From: Caballeronia glathei
GTDB lineage: Bacteria > Pseudomonadota > Gammaproteobacteria > Burkholderiales > Burkholderiaceae
Assembly: GCF_000698595.1 (NCBI RefSeq)
Contig: NZ_JFHC01000011.1
Span: 62,001 to 126,000 of the forward strand
Length of the DNA stretch: 64,000 nt
Reading direction: 5' to 3'
Shown piece after piece: positions 1 to 7,572 of this stretch (within the stretch, counting starts at the first letter, position 1; every line of letters starts with the position of its first letter). Under the pieces are notes generated by a model. That model made no database searches, was not told the DNA's origin, and worked only from the letters and a program-made list of their open reading frames with translations. A program made the position numbers and the translations under genes.

Positions 1-315
1 CACGAGCAGCGTCGTCGCGAGCTTCTGGTAGGGCGAGCTGCGGCGCAGCGCGAACGCCACCGGCACCGACACGCCCACGTTGATGAGCGTCGCGGGCACG
101 GCGAGCTTCATCGTGACGATGATCGTCGGCCACATCGACGTGTCGGTGAAGAACGTCACGTAGTTCACGAGCGCGCCGCCGCCGTTCATCGGATTGAACG
201 ACAGCGCGAGCCCGTACGCGAACGGATAGATGAAGAGCGCGAGGATGAAGATCAGCGCGGGCGCGACGAGCCAGCCCTTCGGGTCGCGCCGCGTGGGCAG
301 CGCAGGCGTGCTCAT
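1..315 (-). CDS. ABC transporter permease, N-terminal part (cut by window edge)
   Basis: The first 105 codons of an inner-membrane permease are present; the rest lies off the left edge. Seen: a short cytoplasmic N-terminus, a hydrophobic segment at about residues 17-38 (WLVAPALIFILALFIYPFAY), then a loop and the start of the next membrane segment. This resembles PotB/CysTW-type permeases (binding-protein-dependent transport family). The ATG overlaps the stop of the upstream ATPase gene (ATGA), so the two are translationally coupled. With the ATPase and the binding protein it forms an import system; the substrate cannot be read from the sequence. Confidence 0.85.
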   Translation of the reverse strand, partial: MSTPALPTRRDPKGWLVAPALIFILALFIYPFAYGLALSFNPMNGGGALVNYVTFFTDTSMWPTIIVTMKLAVPATLINVGVSVPVAFALRRSSPYQKLATTLLV

Positions 316-1391
316 TGCGCTTCCCCGTCGTAGACGAGCGTGCGCGCCGGCGCGACGCGCAGCGTCACGTGCTCGCCCTCGGCGCACTCGCCCGCGATGC
401 GCGCCCACAGCTTGCCGAACGCCGTGCTCACGCGGATCAGCGAATCGCGCCCGCCGTATTCGACCGTATCGACGTGCGCGTCGAATGCGTTGTCCGCGCC
501 GGGCGCGGCGCGCTCCATGTCCTCGGGGCGCAGCGCGACGCTCACGTTCTTGCTGTTGAAGCCCTCCATCGGCGTGCCGAGAAGCCGCACGCCATGCGCC
601 GAGACGGCCACCGCCTCGCCCTGCGTGCCTTCCAGCATGAAGTTCACGACATTGCGAAACCCCATGAAGCGCGCGACATGCAGGTTCTTCGGCCGCGCGT
701 AGACTTCCTTCGGCGACGCCACCTGTTGCACGACACCCTCCTTCATCACGACGATGCGGTCGGCCATCGAAAGCGCCTCGTCCTGGTCGTGCGTCACGTA
801 GATCGTCGCGCGCTCCAGCTTGCCGTGGATGCGCCGGATTTCCGCGCGCATCTCGATGCGCAGCTTGGTGTCGAGGTTCGACAGCGGCTCGTCCATCAGC
901 ACGAGCGGCGGCTCGATCACGATCGCACGGGCGATCGCCACGCGCTGCTGCTGGCCGCCGGAAAGCTGGCCGGGCAGCTTCGCGTCGTGGCCGATGAGCT
1001 GCACGAGCTGAAGCGCCTCTTTCGCGCGGCGCGTGGCCTCGGCTTTGGGCACGCCGCGCATCTTCAGGCCGAAGCCGACGTTCTCCAGCACCGACATGTG
1101 CGGAAAGAGCGCGTAGTTCTGGAACACCATGCCGAAGCCGCGCTTTTCGGGCGGCAGCACGTCGATGCGTTCGTCGTCGAGCCAGATGCCGCCGCCCGTG
1201 AGCGGCTGCAGGCCCGCGATGCAATTGAGCGCCGTCGACTTTCCGCATCCCGACGGGCCGAGCAGCGCGATGAACTCGCCGCGCCGGATGTTCAGGTCGA
1301 GGCCCTGAAGCGCGGCGAGCTGCTGCCCCTCGGCGTTCGTAAAACTGCGCGAGACCGCATCGAGGCGCAACTGTTCGAAAGAATGCTTCAT
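312..1391 (-). CDS. ABC transporter ATP-binding protein (PotA/FbpC type)
   Basis: This 359-residue ATPase energises the importer. Seen: Walker A GPSGCGKST, Q-loop FQNYALFPHMSV, signature LSGGQQQRVAIARA, Walker B LVLMDEPLSNLD, switch histidine in VTHDQDEA, and a C-terminal extension matching the TOBE region of polyamine, iron and sugar importers. The start at MKHSF is chosen because GGGAG lies about 7 bases upstream; a reading frame 22 codons longer has no such site. It sits between the binding-protein and permease genes and overlaps the permease start by 4 bases. The subfamily suggests an organic cation, phosphonate or similar small solute, but the substrate is unknown. Confidence 0.93.
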   Translation of the reverse strand: MKHSFEQLRLDAVSRSFTNAEGQQLAALQGLDLNIRRGEFIALLGPSGCGKSTALNCIAGLQPLTGGGIWLDDERIDVLPPEKRGFGMVFQNYALFPHMSVLENVGFGLKMRGVPKAEATRRAKEALQLVQLIGHDAKLPGQLSGGQQQRVAIARAIVIEPPLVLMDEPLSNLDTKLRIEMRAEIRRIHGKLERATIYVTHDQDEALSMADRIVVMKEGVVQQVASPKEVYARPKNLHVARFMGFRNVVNFMLEGTQGEAVAVSAHGVRLLGTPMEGFNSKNVSVALRPEDMERAAPGADNAFDAHVDTVEYGGRDSLIRVSTAFGKLWARIAGECAEGEHVTLRVAPARTLVYDGEAQ

Positions 1392-1472
1392 GACCGCTCC
1401 CTGATGGCGCGGCGGCGCCCGCGTTTCGCGACAGCGCCGCCGTGCGTGTTCATGCACGAACCCGAGAACCGC

Positions 1473-2642
1473 TTACTTCGTCTTCTGTGCGCCGATCTCG
1501 CGGTCCCACTTCTGGAACGCGGCGACCATCGCGGCGGCGTTGAGCGGCACCACGTGCGGACGATCCGCAAGCAGCTTCGCGTACTCCGGCCGGCCGAACT
1601 TCTTGATCACCTCCTGGCTCTTCTCCGGAGCGGACGAGAGCGGCACGTCCTTCACCGCCGGACCCGGATAGAAGTAGCCGTCGTCGTAGGTGAGCGCCTG
1701 CTGCGCCGGCTCGAGCATGAAGTTCATCAGCTTGTAGAGCACCTCGAGCTTTTCCTTCGGCACGCCCTTCGGAATCACCATGTAGTGGGCGTCGTTCACC
1801 CAGGTCATGTTCTCGAACGCCTGCACCCGGAATTCCGCCGGCACGATGCCGAGGGCGCGCGGGTTGATGTCCCAGCCGGTCACGGTGACGGTCATGTCAC
1901 GCGTGCCTTCGCCGAGCTCCTTCATCACCGCCGACGTGCCGCCCGGGTAGTAAGGAATGCACTCGTTCAGTTCCTTGAGGAACGCCCAGGTCTTGTCCCA
2001 GCCGTTGACGGGGTCCATCGGGTCCTTGTCGCCGAGGATGTACGGCAGGCCCATGAGGAACGTGCGGCCCGGGCCGGAATTGGCCGGGCGCGCGTAGATC
2101 AGCTTGTTCGGATGCGACTTGCACCACGCGAGCAGTTGCGCGGGCGTCTTCGGAATCTCCGTGACGCGCTCCGGGTTGTATTCGAGGAGCGGCCCGGCGG
2201 GCATGTACGTCACGGCGAGCCCGTAGCCCTGCGCGAGGTCCTGCATCTTGCGCGGACCCGGCGCGTACTTGTCGAGCACGCCCGGGAAGGCCGCCGAATT
2301 GTCCGGCAGGAGCTTGACCCACAGGCCCTGCTGGATGCCGGCCGCGAGCGCGTCGGTGCCGGTCAGCACGAGGTCGATGTCGGAACGGCCCGCGGCCTGC
2401 ATCGCCTTGATCTTGCCGGGCAGCTGCGGCGCGGGCGCATTGGTGAACGTGATATTGGAGACGAGCGTGGGGTTCTTCGCCTTGAACGCCTCGAAGCCCT
2501 TTTGCGTGAGCTGCAGATTGCCTGCGACGTCCACGATATTGATCGACACCGGATCGGCTGCCTGCGCCGCCGTTGCGAACATCGCACCCGCCGCGACGCA
2601 CAACGTCGCCAACCTGACTGACAACTGTGCACACCAGGTCAT
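1473..2642 (-). CDS. ABC transporter periplasmic substrate-binding protein
   Basis: This 389-residue exported solute-binding protein feeds the adjoining permease and ATPase. Seen: an N-terminal signal peptide with hydrophobic core LATLCVAAGAMFATAAQA, probably cleaved after AQA near residue 28, then an extracellular-solute-binding fold of the PotD/FbpA-like class by general pattern. The start has a strong ribosome site (GAGGAGACGAA before ATG). A TTGACA/TATTTT promoter lies about 80-110 bases upstream. Neighbours point to uptake of a compound degraded by the DHDPS-like and BKACE enzymes upstream. Ligand unknown. Confidence 0.88.
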   Translation of the reverse strand: MTWCAQLSVRLATLCVAAGAMFATAAQAADPVSINIVDVAGNLQLTQKGFEAFKAKNPTLVSNITFTNAPAPQLPGKIKAMQAAGRSDIDLVLTGTDALAAGIQQGLWVKLLPDNSAAFPGVLDKYAPGPRKMQDLAQGYGLAVTYMPAGPLLEYNPERVTEIPKTPAQLLAWCKSHPNKLIYARPANSGPGRTFLMGLPYILGDKDPMDPVNGWDKTWAFLKELNECIPYYPGGTSAVMKELGEGTRDMTVTVTGWDINPRALGIVPAEFRVQAFENMTWVNDAHYMVIPKGVPKEKLEVLYKLMNFMLEPAQQALTYDDGYFYPGPAVKDVPLSSAPEKSQEVIKKFGRPEYAKLLADRPHVVPLNAAAMVAAFQKWDREIGAQKTK

Positions 2643-2719
2643 TTCGTCTCCTCACTTCTCGATTTTGAAGGGCGCCGGTCGGTTTTTTCTGTGCCGGCGT
2701 TCTTGCTTCTGGATCAGGG

Positions 2720-2749
2720 AAAATAGCGAACGCCGTAAGCTAATGTCAA
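2720..2749 (-). promoter_or_regulatory. Predicted sigma-70 promoter of the ABC transporter genes
   Basis: On the minus strand a perfect TTGACA (2744-2749) is followed after 18 bases by TATTTT (2720-2725). It faces the binding-protein gene and lies in the 272-base gap after the DHDPS-like gene, so the transporter can be transcribed independently. The -35 is embedded in TTGCTTGACA, similar to TTGTTTGACA at the next promoter upstream. Confidence 0.55.
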
Positions 2750-2914
2750 GCAAATTTGCCGGACACGAGGGGCCGCCGTGGTCCGTGCGTTCGGGGTCTC
2801 GCGCATACGCACCGGGCGTTGCACGCATTTTCTCCGGACAAACCCGAACGGGGGCTTGCAGAACTTGTTTAACTGCTTTTTTACGCGGGTTTAGCGTCGC
2901 GCCGGACGCCGCGG

Positions 2915-3838
2915 CTAGTTCAGCGAGCGGTCGAGCGCGATGAGATCCTGAACGGCGGCTGCGATCGGCGCGTGATATTCGTGCGGCGTCGCGCTGAGGA
3001 GCGGCAGGATCGGCCCCATATCGGCGATGGCGGACAGCGTCACCGCGTCGTGCAGCACGCGGATCAGCGACACTTCTTCGCGCAGGGTTTCGAGCGGGAG
3101 AAACGCGGCGCGCAGTCGCTCCGCCTCGTCGGTTTTGCCCGTCTTCGCGGCACCGAGCAGCGCCGTGACGGCGCGCGGCGCGATGCAGCCGGAGCCCGTG
3201 GTCCACGCAGCCATCCCGAACTCGCGCAGGTGCAGGAGCGCGGGCCGCTCGCCCATGCCCGAGATCACCTTCGACGGCTTCACGCTCTGCAGGAGGCGCC
3301 GCAGATAGGGATCGTCGGCGGGATTCGCGCGCTGGATCGCGTACTTCACGGCGACGAGCGTGCCGTTGTCGACGAGCCGCGCGAGCGTATCCACGTCGAC
3401 GTAGTCTTCGCTCTTGATATACAGCGTGAACGGCATGCCCGCGATATCGGCGAGGCGCACGAGGCCCGTCTCGACGCCTTGCGGCGTCGTAAAGCCCGCG
3501 AGCGGCAGCACCATCGCCGTCCGGTAGGAGGTCTGCGCCAGGATGCGCGCCTGATCGAGCATCTTGCCGTAGTCCGGGCCGATCGCGGGAATCACGCGCG
3601 TGTGCGGCCCTGCGCTCCCGGCGAGCATGTCGAGCAGATCGCGATACTCGCTGACCGCCACGTGATAGAAGTTCGCGTTGCCGCCATAGAGCAGTGTACG
3701 CACGCCGCCCGCCTCGATGTGGGCGATCAGCCGGCCGTTCTGCGCGGCGTCGGGCGAATGGTCTGCGCGGCGCGCGAGCGGCGGCACGGCCATCACGGTC
3801 CGGGCGAACTCGCTTTCGACGATCGGGGAGACGTTCAT
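2915..3838 (-). CDS. Dihydrodipicolinate synthase/N-acetylneuraminate lyase family protein
   Basis: A 307-residue TIM-barrel aldolase of the DapA family, about the usual length. Seen: the region LVAVKYAIQ carries the expected Schiff-base lysine, and PFTLYIKSEDY aligns with the family PxxLYNxP segment, keeping the tyrosine but losing the Asn and Pro. It is therefore probably not the lysine-biosynthesis enzyme but a retro-aldol or dehydratase acting on a keto-acid. The start MNVSP is chosen for the GAGGTG site upstream rather than a start 24 codons earlier that would overlap the promoter. It lies between a GntR regulator and ABC transporter genes, suggesting catabolism of the imported solute. 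Confidence 0.85.
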   Translation of the reverse strand: MNVSPIVESEFARTVMAVPPLARRADHSPDAAQNGRLIAHIEAGGVRTLLYGGNANFYHVAVSEYRDLLDMLAGSAGPHTRVIPAIGPDYGKMLDQARILAQTSYRTAMVLPLAGFTTPQGVETGLVRLADIAGMPFTLYIKSEDYVDVDTLARLVDNGTLVAVKYAIQRANPADDPYLRRLLQSVKPSKVISGMGERPALLHLREFGMAAWTTGSGCIAPRAVTALLGAAKTGKTDEAERLRAAFLPLETLREEVSLIRVLHDAVTLSAIADMGPILPLLSATPHEYHAPIAAAVQDLIALDRSLN

Positions 3839-3876
3839 GGCACCTCGCGCGCGGCTCATCAACTGGATTGCCGCAA

Positions 3877-3911
3877 AAAGTAGCATTCCAGATTCAATGT
3901 TGTCAAACAAC
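3877..3911 (-). promoter_or_regulatory. Promoter with GntR-type operator upstream of the DHDPS-like gene
   Basis: On the minus strand TTGACA (3901-3906), an 18-base spacer and TACTTT (3877-3882) form a good promoter. The -35 sits inside the palindrome GTTGT-TTG-ACAAC (3899-3911). The core TTGTTTGACAA has the form typical of operators for FadR/FCD-type GntR regulators, and such a regulator is encoded immediately upstream (3947-4636). Repression by occlusion of the -35 is inferred. Confidence 0.6.
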
Positions 3912-3946
3912 TTTGCGCGAGGGTGTCCGCGGACGCGAGCGGCGCG

Positions 3947-4636
3947 TTACGACCCGAACATGCGGTCGAGCGCGTTTTCGAGGTGGGCCCGCATCGCGCG
4001 TCCGGCGCGGGCCGGATCGCGGGCCCGGATCGCTTCGAGCACTTCGAGGTGTTCGGCCTGCACGAGGCGCTGCCGCTCGATGGTCTTCACGAGCGACAGG
4101 TTGCGCGACAGGTTCATGCTGAACACGACCTGCTCCTCGATAAACGACAGGACCGTGATGAAGAACTGGTTCTTCGACGCGCGCGCGATCGCCAGATGGA
4201 ACGCGAAATCGTCCTTCGCGCCGATGCCCTGCGTTTCCACCACTCGTTCGAGTTCGTCAAAGGCCTGCTGGATCGCGAGAATGTCGCTGTCGTCCGCCTT
4301 CAGCGCGGCGAGTTCCGCGGCGCCCGCTTCGGTCACGACGCGAAATTCGTAGCAGCGGCGGATGTCTGACAGCGTTTCGAGCGGCGCGAAGCGGCGCACG
4401 TCCGGGTCCGGACGGCGGCCCACCGTCGTGCCGGAACCGCGCCGCGTGACGATGATGCCGTCGGCGCGCAGGCGCGCGAGCGCTTCGCGCACGGTCGGGC
4501 GCGACGTCGCGAAGCGTTCGGCGAGCGCATGCTCGGTCAGGAGCCGGTCGCCTTCCTTGAACTCGCCTTCCATGATGCTGTTCAGGATGTCGCTGTAGAT
4601 CCGGTCGGCCAAACCCGACGATTTCCGCTCGTTCAT
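3947..4636 (-). CDS. GntR-family transcriptional regulator, FadR/FCD subfamily
   Basis: A 229-residue regulator. Seen: an N-terminal winged helix (about residues 8-75) with the GntR pattern LLTEHALAERFATSRPTVREALARLRADGIIVTRRGSGT, and an all-helical C-terminal FCD domain (about 90-220) that in this family binds a carboxylate ligand, usually with a metal. It is encoded in line with the DHDPS-like and ABC genes and is the obvious candidate to bind the palindrome at 3899-3911. A strong terminator separates it from the BKACE gene, so it should have its own promoter. Ligand unknown. Confidence 0.92.
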   Translation of the reverse strand: MNERKSSGLADRIYSDILNSIMEGEFKEGDRLLTEHALAERFATSRPTVREALARLRADGIIVTRRGSGTTVGRRPDPDVRRFAPLETLSDIRRCYEFRVVTEAGAAELAALKADDSDILAIQQAFDELERVVETQGIGAKDDFAFHLAIARASKNQFFITVLSFIEEQVVFSMNLSRNLSLVKTIERQRLVQAEHLEVLEAIRARDPARAGRAMRAHLENALDRMFGS

Positions 4637-4792
4637 GTCCGGGCAAACGGCTTGTCAGAGTAAAGCCCGATTGTAAGGCAGATTTCGCGAAGATTGGACC
4701 GGAAGCCGGACGGGATGGCCGGAAAGCCTGCCCGGGATCGCGTGCAACGATGGCTCGATCCCGCGAAAGGCGCGCGGCGCACGCAGGCGATG

Positions 4793-4825
4793 AAAAAGCG
4801 CGCCGGGGATCGCTCCCCGGCGCGC
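4793..4825 (-). terminator. Rho-independent terminator after the BKACE gene
   Basis: A perfect 12-base-pair GC-rich stem (4798-4809 with 4814-4825) closes a TCGC loop and is followed on the minus strand by five T residues (4797-4793). It lies 38 bases past the BKACE stop codon, so that gene forms its own transcription unit. Confidence 0.88.
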
Positions 4826-4862
4826 CGTCTGGCCGCGCCGATTGCCGAAGCAAGGCGTTGCG

Positions 4863-5684
4863 CTACATCGAAAGGAGCTTGCGCGCCTCTACCGCGCTCG
4901 CCACCGGGCGACCGTACTCCGCGCACAGCGACGCGACGCGCGCAACGAGCTGCGCGTTGCTCTTCGCGAGCGTGTCCTTGTCCCAGCGCACGTTGTCCTC
5001 GAGACCCGTGCGGCAGTGTCCGCCGAGTTCGAGGGTCCAGTGATTGACCTCCAGTTGATGGCGGCCGATGCCCGCGGCGGTCCACGTCGCGTCGGGCAAT
5101 ACCGATTTCAGCTGCGCGACTTCGAACTCCAGAATCTCGCGGCGCGCGGGCAGCGCGTTCTTCACGCCCATCACGAACTGCACGTGAACGGGCGATCGCA
5201 AAAGGCCCTGATTGACGAGATCGACCGTGCTGTACAGCATGGCCAGATCGAATATCTCGATCTCCGGCTTGACGTCGTGATCGAGCATCATCTTCGCGAG
5301 CGAGCGCACGAAGTCGGGCGGGTTCTCATAGACGGTCGTCGGAAAGTTGACCGAGCCCGTGGCAAGCGAGGCCATGTCGGGCTTCAGGTCCAGCATCGCG
5401 CCGCGCTGCTCGAACGAGCGGCCGCGCCCGCCCGTCGAGAACTGGATGATGATGTCGGGACAGTGCTTGCGGATGCCCTCCTGCAATTGCGCGAAACGGT
5501 CCCGGTCCGAGCTCGAATTCTCCTGTTCGTCGCGCACGTGCAAATGGACCAGCGACGCGCCCGCCTCGTAGGCTTCGTGCGTGCTTTCGACCTGCTCGGG
5601 GATCGAAATCGGCACCGCCGGGTTGTCCTTCTTTCGCGGCACCGAACCCGTGATGGCAACCGAGATAATGCAGGGATCATTCAT
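4863..5684 (-). CDS. BKACE-family protein (DUF849, beta-keto acid cleavage enzyme)
   Basis: A 273-residue TIM-barrel enzyme of the 3-keto-5-aminohexanoate cleavage family. Known members condense a beta-keto acid with acetyl-CoA, giving acetoacetate and a new CoA ester, at a Zn or other divalent metal site. Seen: N-terminal IISVAITGSV, the metal-site HLHVRD motif (about residues 46-51), FSTGGRG, and GIGRHQLEV near the C-terminus. The family covers many substrates and this sequence alone does not say which. It has its own terminator and a 20-base inverted repeat upstream. Linkage to the GntR, DHDPS-like and ABC genes suggests a shared catabolic route. Confidence 0.9.
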   Translation of the reverse strand: MNDPCIISVAITGSVPRKKDNPAVPISIPEQVESTHEAYEAGASLVHLHVRDEQENSSSDRDRFAQLQEGIRKHCPDIIIQFSTGGRGRSFEQRGAMLDLKPDMASLATGSVNFPTTVYENPPDFVRSLAKMMLDHDVKPEIEIFDLAMLYSTVDLVNQGLLRSPVHVQFVMGVKNALPARREILEFEVAQLKSVLPDATWTAAGIGRHQLEVNHWTLELGGHCRTGLEDNVRWDKDTLAKSNAQLVARVASLCAEYGRPVASAVEARKLLSM

Positions 5685-5749
5685 GCTCTTCGCTCCTTTG
5701 CGGCGCCGGCCCCTTTACGTCGTGAACGTCGGATCCTGCTGCCGTATAA

Positions 5750-5769
5750 TTTGAACTAACCAGTACAAA
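5750..5769. promoter_or_regulatory. Inverted repeat upstream of the BKACE gene
   Basis: TTTGAACT-AACC-AGTACAAA is a 20-base inverted repeat with 8-base arms and one mismatched pair, 66 bases before the BKACE start codon. Its position and symmetry fit an operator. The sequence differs from the GTTGT-N3-ACAAC site at 3899-3911, so a different regulator may act here. Confidence 0.4.
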
Positions 5770-5946
5770 CACGATGTTGCTGCAACGGCCGCCGCCTTGC
5801 AAGCGCGGGAAACCCTAACGCCGCTCAGCGGGGAAGCGGGGCCTCGAAGAAAACGAAGAGCCGCAACCGGAACATTCTTCCGATCCCTGCCGCGCGGTGC
5901 CGCAAGCGCACTGCCGCATCGCGCGTCCCCGGCCGGGGGCCATGCT

Positions 5947-6231
5947 TCACGGCACCGTGGCGACGCCCGCCGCCAGCACCTTGCCGAGCTGTTCGTCCGT
6001 CATCGCGGGCATGACGCTGAACGAGAGAAGATCGCCCCATTCGCGCACCCACATCGCGAGCGGTTCGAGCTCGGAGCACTCGCAGACGGCAATGCCGTCT
6101 ATCGATCCCAGTCCATGCCAGCGCCCGAGCATCCTGACGCCTTCCGGCGGCGCGCCGCCCGTCTTGAGGAAGCGGTCTCTCGCCGCGTGTTCCACTTCGG
6201 GAAGAGCAGTCCATCTGACAATGAACAACAT
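5947..6231 (-). CDS. Small DUF3303-like protein
   Basis: A 94-residue cytoplasmic protein without signal peptide or membrane segment. Seen: MLFIVRWTALPEVEHAARDRFLKTG, LGRWHGLGSIDGIAVCECSE and a C-terminal helical end. The layout matches the DUF3303 family (small ferredoxin-like alpha/beta fold, function unknown). MLFIV is preferred because GGAGGTGA stands six bases upstream; ten earlier in-frame codons overlap this site. It is isolated between spacers with no operon partner. No function is proposed. Confidence 0.75.
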   Translation of the reverse strand: MLFIVRWTALPEVEHAARDRFLKTGGAPPEGVRMLGRWHGLGSIDGIAVCECSELEPLAMWVREWGDLLSFSVMPAMTDEQLGKVLAAGVATVP

Positions 6232-6423
6232 GGTGGTCACCTCCATGAACGAACGCCGCACGACCGGCCGGGGATGCCGCAGCGGGCCGGGCCGGGTCAG
6301 CGAGTCGATGGCGAAGCCGCGCGTGACGAGTCGCTCAATCAGTATAGGAGTCCGGCCGGCGCCCGTTGCGCCCGCCGCAGCGCTGCTGCGATGCTGCGAT
6401 GCGGCTAACGGGAAATCGCAGGC

Positions 6424-6765
6424 TCAGTGCATTCCCGCGACGGACACGGCGAGCACCGGCTGCGCATAGGTCACCACAGGCGACGGCACGACCGCGTAGC
6501 TCACGGGCGCCTGTACGACAACGGTCGTCACCGGCCTGGGCGGCGGAGGCGGCGCAAGCACCGGCACGGGAACGACGGCGACCGGCCGCGTGACCGGCAC
6601 GACGTAGGTGGGCGGCACGTAGTAGTAGGCGGGCCGCGGCGGCGGCGCATAGACGACCGCGGGCGCCACATAGGCGACACGCACGAACGTGGCCGCGGAC
6701 ACGCCTTCGGAACAGGCAAGCGAGCACACCGCTGCCGCTGAAACACTGATCAGACGAAAATTCAT
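6424..6765 (-). CDS. Small exported Pro/Val/Tyr-rich protein
   Basis: A 113-residue predicted secreted protein. Seen: a signal peptide (MNFRLISVSAAAVCSLACSEGVSA, cleavage near residue 24), then low-complexity sequence rich in Val, Pro, Ala and Tyr, including APPPRPAYYYVPPTYVVPV and a PPPPPRP run. No cysteines follow the signal region and no catalytic motif is visible. Proline-rich proteins of this kind are common in Burkholderia and unassigned; a cell-envelope role is a guess. The start is set by GAGGTCT upstream and by the signal peptide; 45 in-frame codons further upstream look non-coding. Confidence 0.7.
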   Translation of the reverse strand: MNFRLISVSAAAVCSLACSEGVSAATFVRVAYVAPAVVYAPPPRPAYYYVPPTYVVPVTRPVAVVPVPVLAPPPPPRPVTTVVVQAPVSYAVVPSPVVTYAQPVLAVSVAGMH

Positions 6766-7169
6766 TTGAGACCTCACGCATCGAAATCCGGCGGGCGCAG
6801 GCTTCGTCGGGCAGGCCTGCCGCCGGTTGATCCGCCCCTCGCGGCACGTTGCCCCTGAGAGATGGCGAACCGTTGAAGCGCTCGTGGCGCCGACGTGCAA
6901 ACGATACGTAACGGCCGCATGAAAAACGAGCCAGGAGTTATTTCATTCGATGTCACGCATGGCTGGCGCATGGCGAGCGCATGCCCGGCTAAACGGATGG
7001 TGCGCTTGCTTAATTGCGCGTGTTGCGGTGACATCCCGTGACATGATTGTCAGGCGGCCGGAAATTGCCTTTCTCGCGGCCATCAATAGAATTGCGTCTG
7101 TCATCGCGCGGATCACCGCTTTCACGCGGGCGAAGCTTGACCCATGCTTACGTTGGAGAAACGAACGCC
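6766..7169. other. Divergent intergenic region, no gene
   Basis: 404 bases between two divergently transcribed genes for small exported proteins. Part of it (about 6940-7110) is AT-richer than its surroundings, as expected for facing promoters, but I could not define -35/-10 pairs with confidence. Reading frames here are arginine-rich shadows. Confidence 0.5.
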
Positions 7170-7472
7170 ATGAAGAAGATGCTGGCTATCCTCGCCGTGT
7201 GCATCGCGTCGGCCGGCGCGCAAGACGCGCTCGCGCAGACCGCCACGATGCCGATGGGCGCGTCGCCGCACGTCGAGCATGCGATGCAGCAGTTGCAGAC
7301 GCGCTTCACGAAGGCGAACACGACGCACGACGGCAAGCTCACGAAGGCGCAGGCCGAGTCGGGCATGCCGATGGTGGCGAAGCATTTCGACGAAATCGAC
7401 ACGCAGCAGAACGGCTACGTCACGCTGCCGCAGATTCAGGAGTTCGTGCGGCAGCGCGAGCCATCGCACTGA
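7170..7472 (+). CDS. Small exported EF-hand-like protein
   Basis: A 100-residue protein with signal peptide MKKMLAILAVCIASAGAQDALAQ (cleavage near residue 23). The mature part holds two helix-loop-helix segments. TKANTTHDGKLTKAQAESGM resembles an EF-hand loop with substitutions, and FDEIDTQQNGYVTLPQIQEFV is closer to the consensus DxDxxGxxxxxE, with Gln in place of the last Glu. Calcium binding is possible but weakened. The start is supported by GGAGAA upstream. It may be cotranscribed with the two-component system 100 bases downstream; no functional link is known. Confidence 0.8.
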   Translation: MKKMLAILAVCIASAGAQDALAQTATMPMGASPHVEHAMQQLQTRFTKANTTHDGKLTKAQAESGMPMVAKHFDEIDTQQNGYVTLPQIQEFVRQREPSH

Positions 7473-7572
7473 CCGCGCGCAAAGATCCGGGCGATGGTCG
7501 GCTGTTGCGCGCACGCGCGGCGAACGCCGGTCCGGCCCCCTCTCGCATCGTGCTTTCCTGGAGCCTTTCAGA

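Noticed and set aside
315-2621. Plus-strand frame of 768 codons opposite the ABC transporter genes
   Set aside because: Arg/His/Ala/Leu-rich composition without motifs, and it is antisense to two well-supported genes. It is a third-position shadow of GC-rich coding DNA.
5821-5946. GC-rich palindrome (CCCCGGCCGGGG) after the DUF3303-like gene
   Set aside because: It has no loop and no following T-run, so it is not a convincing terminator.
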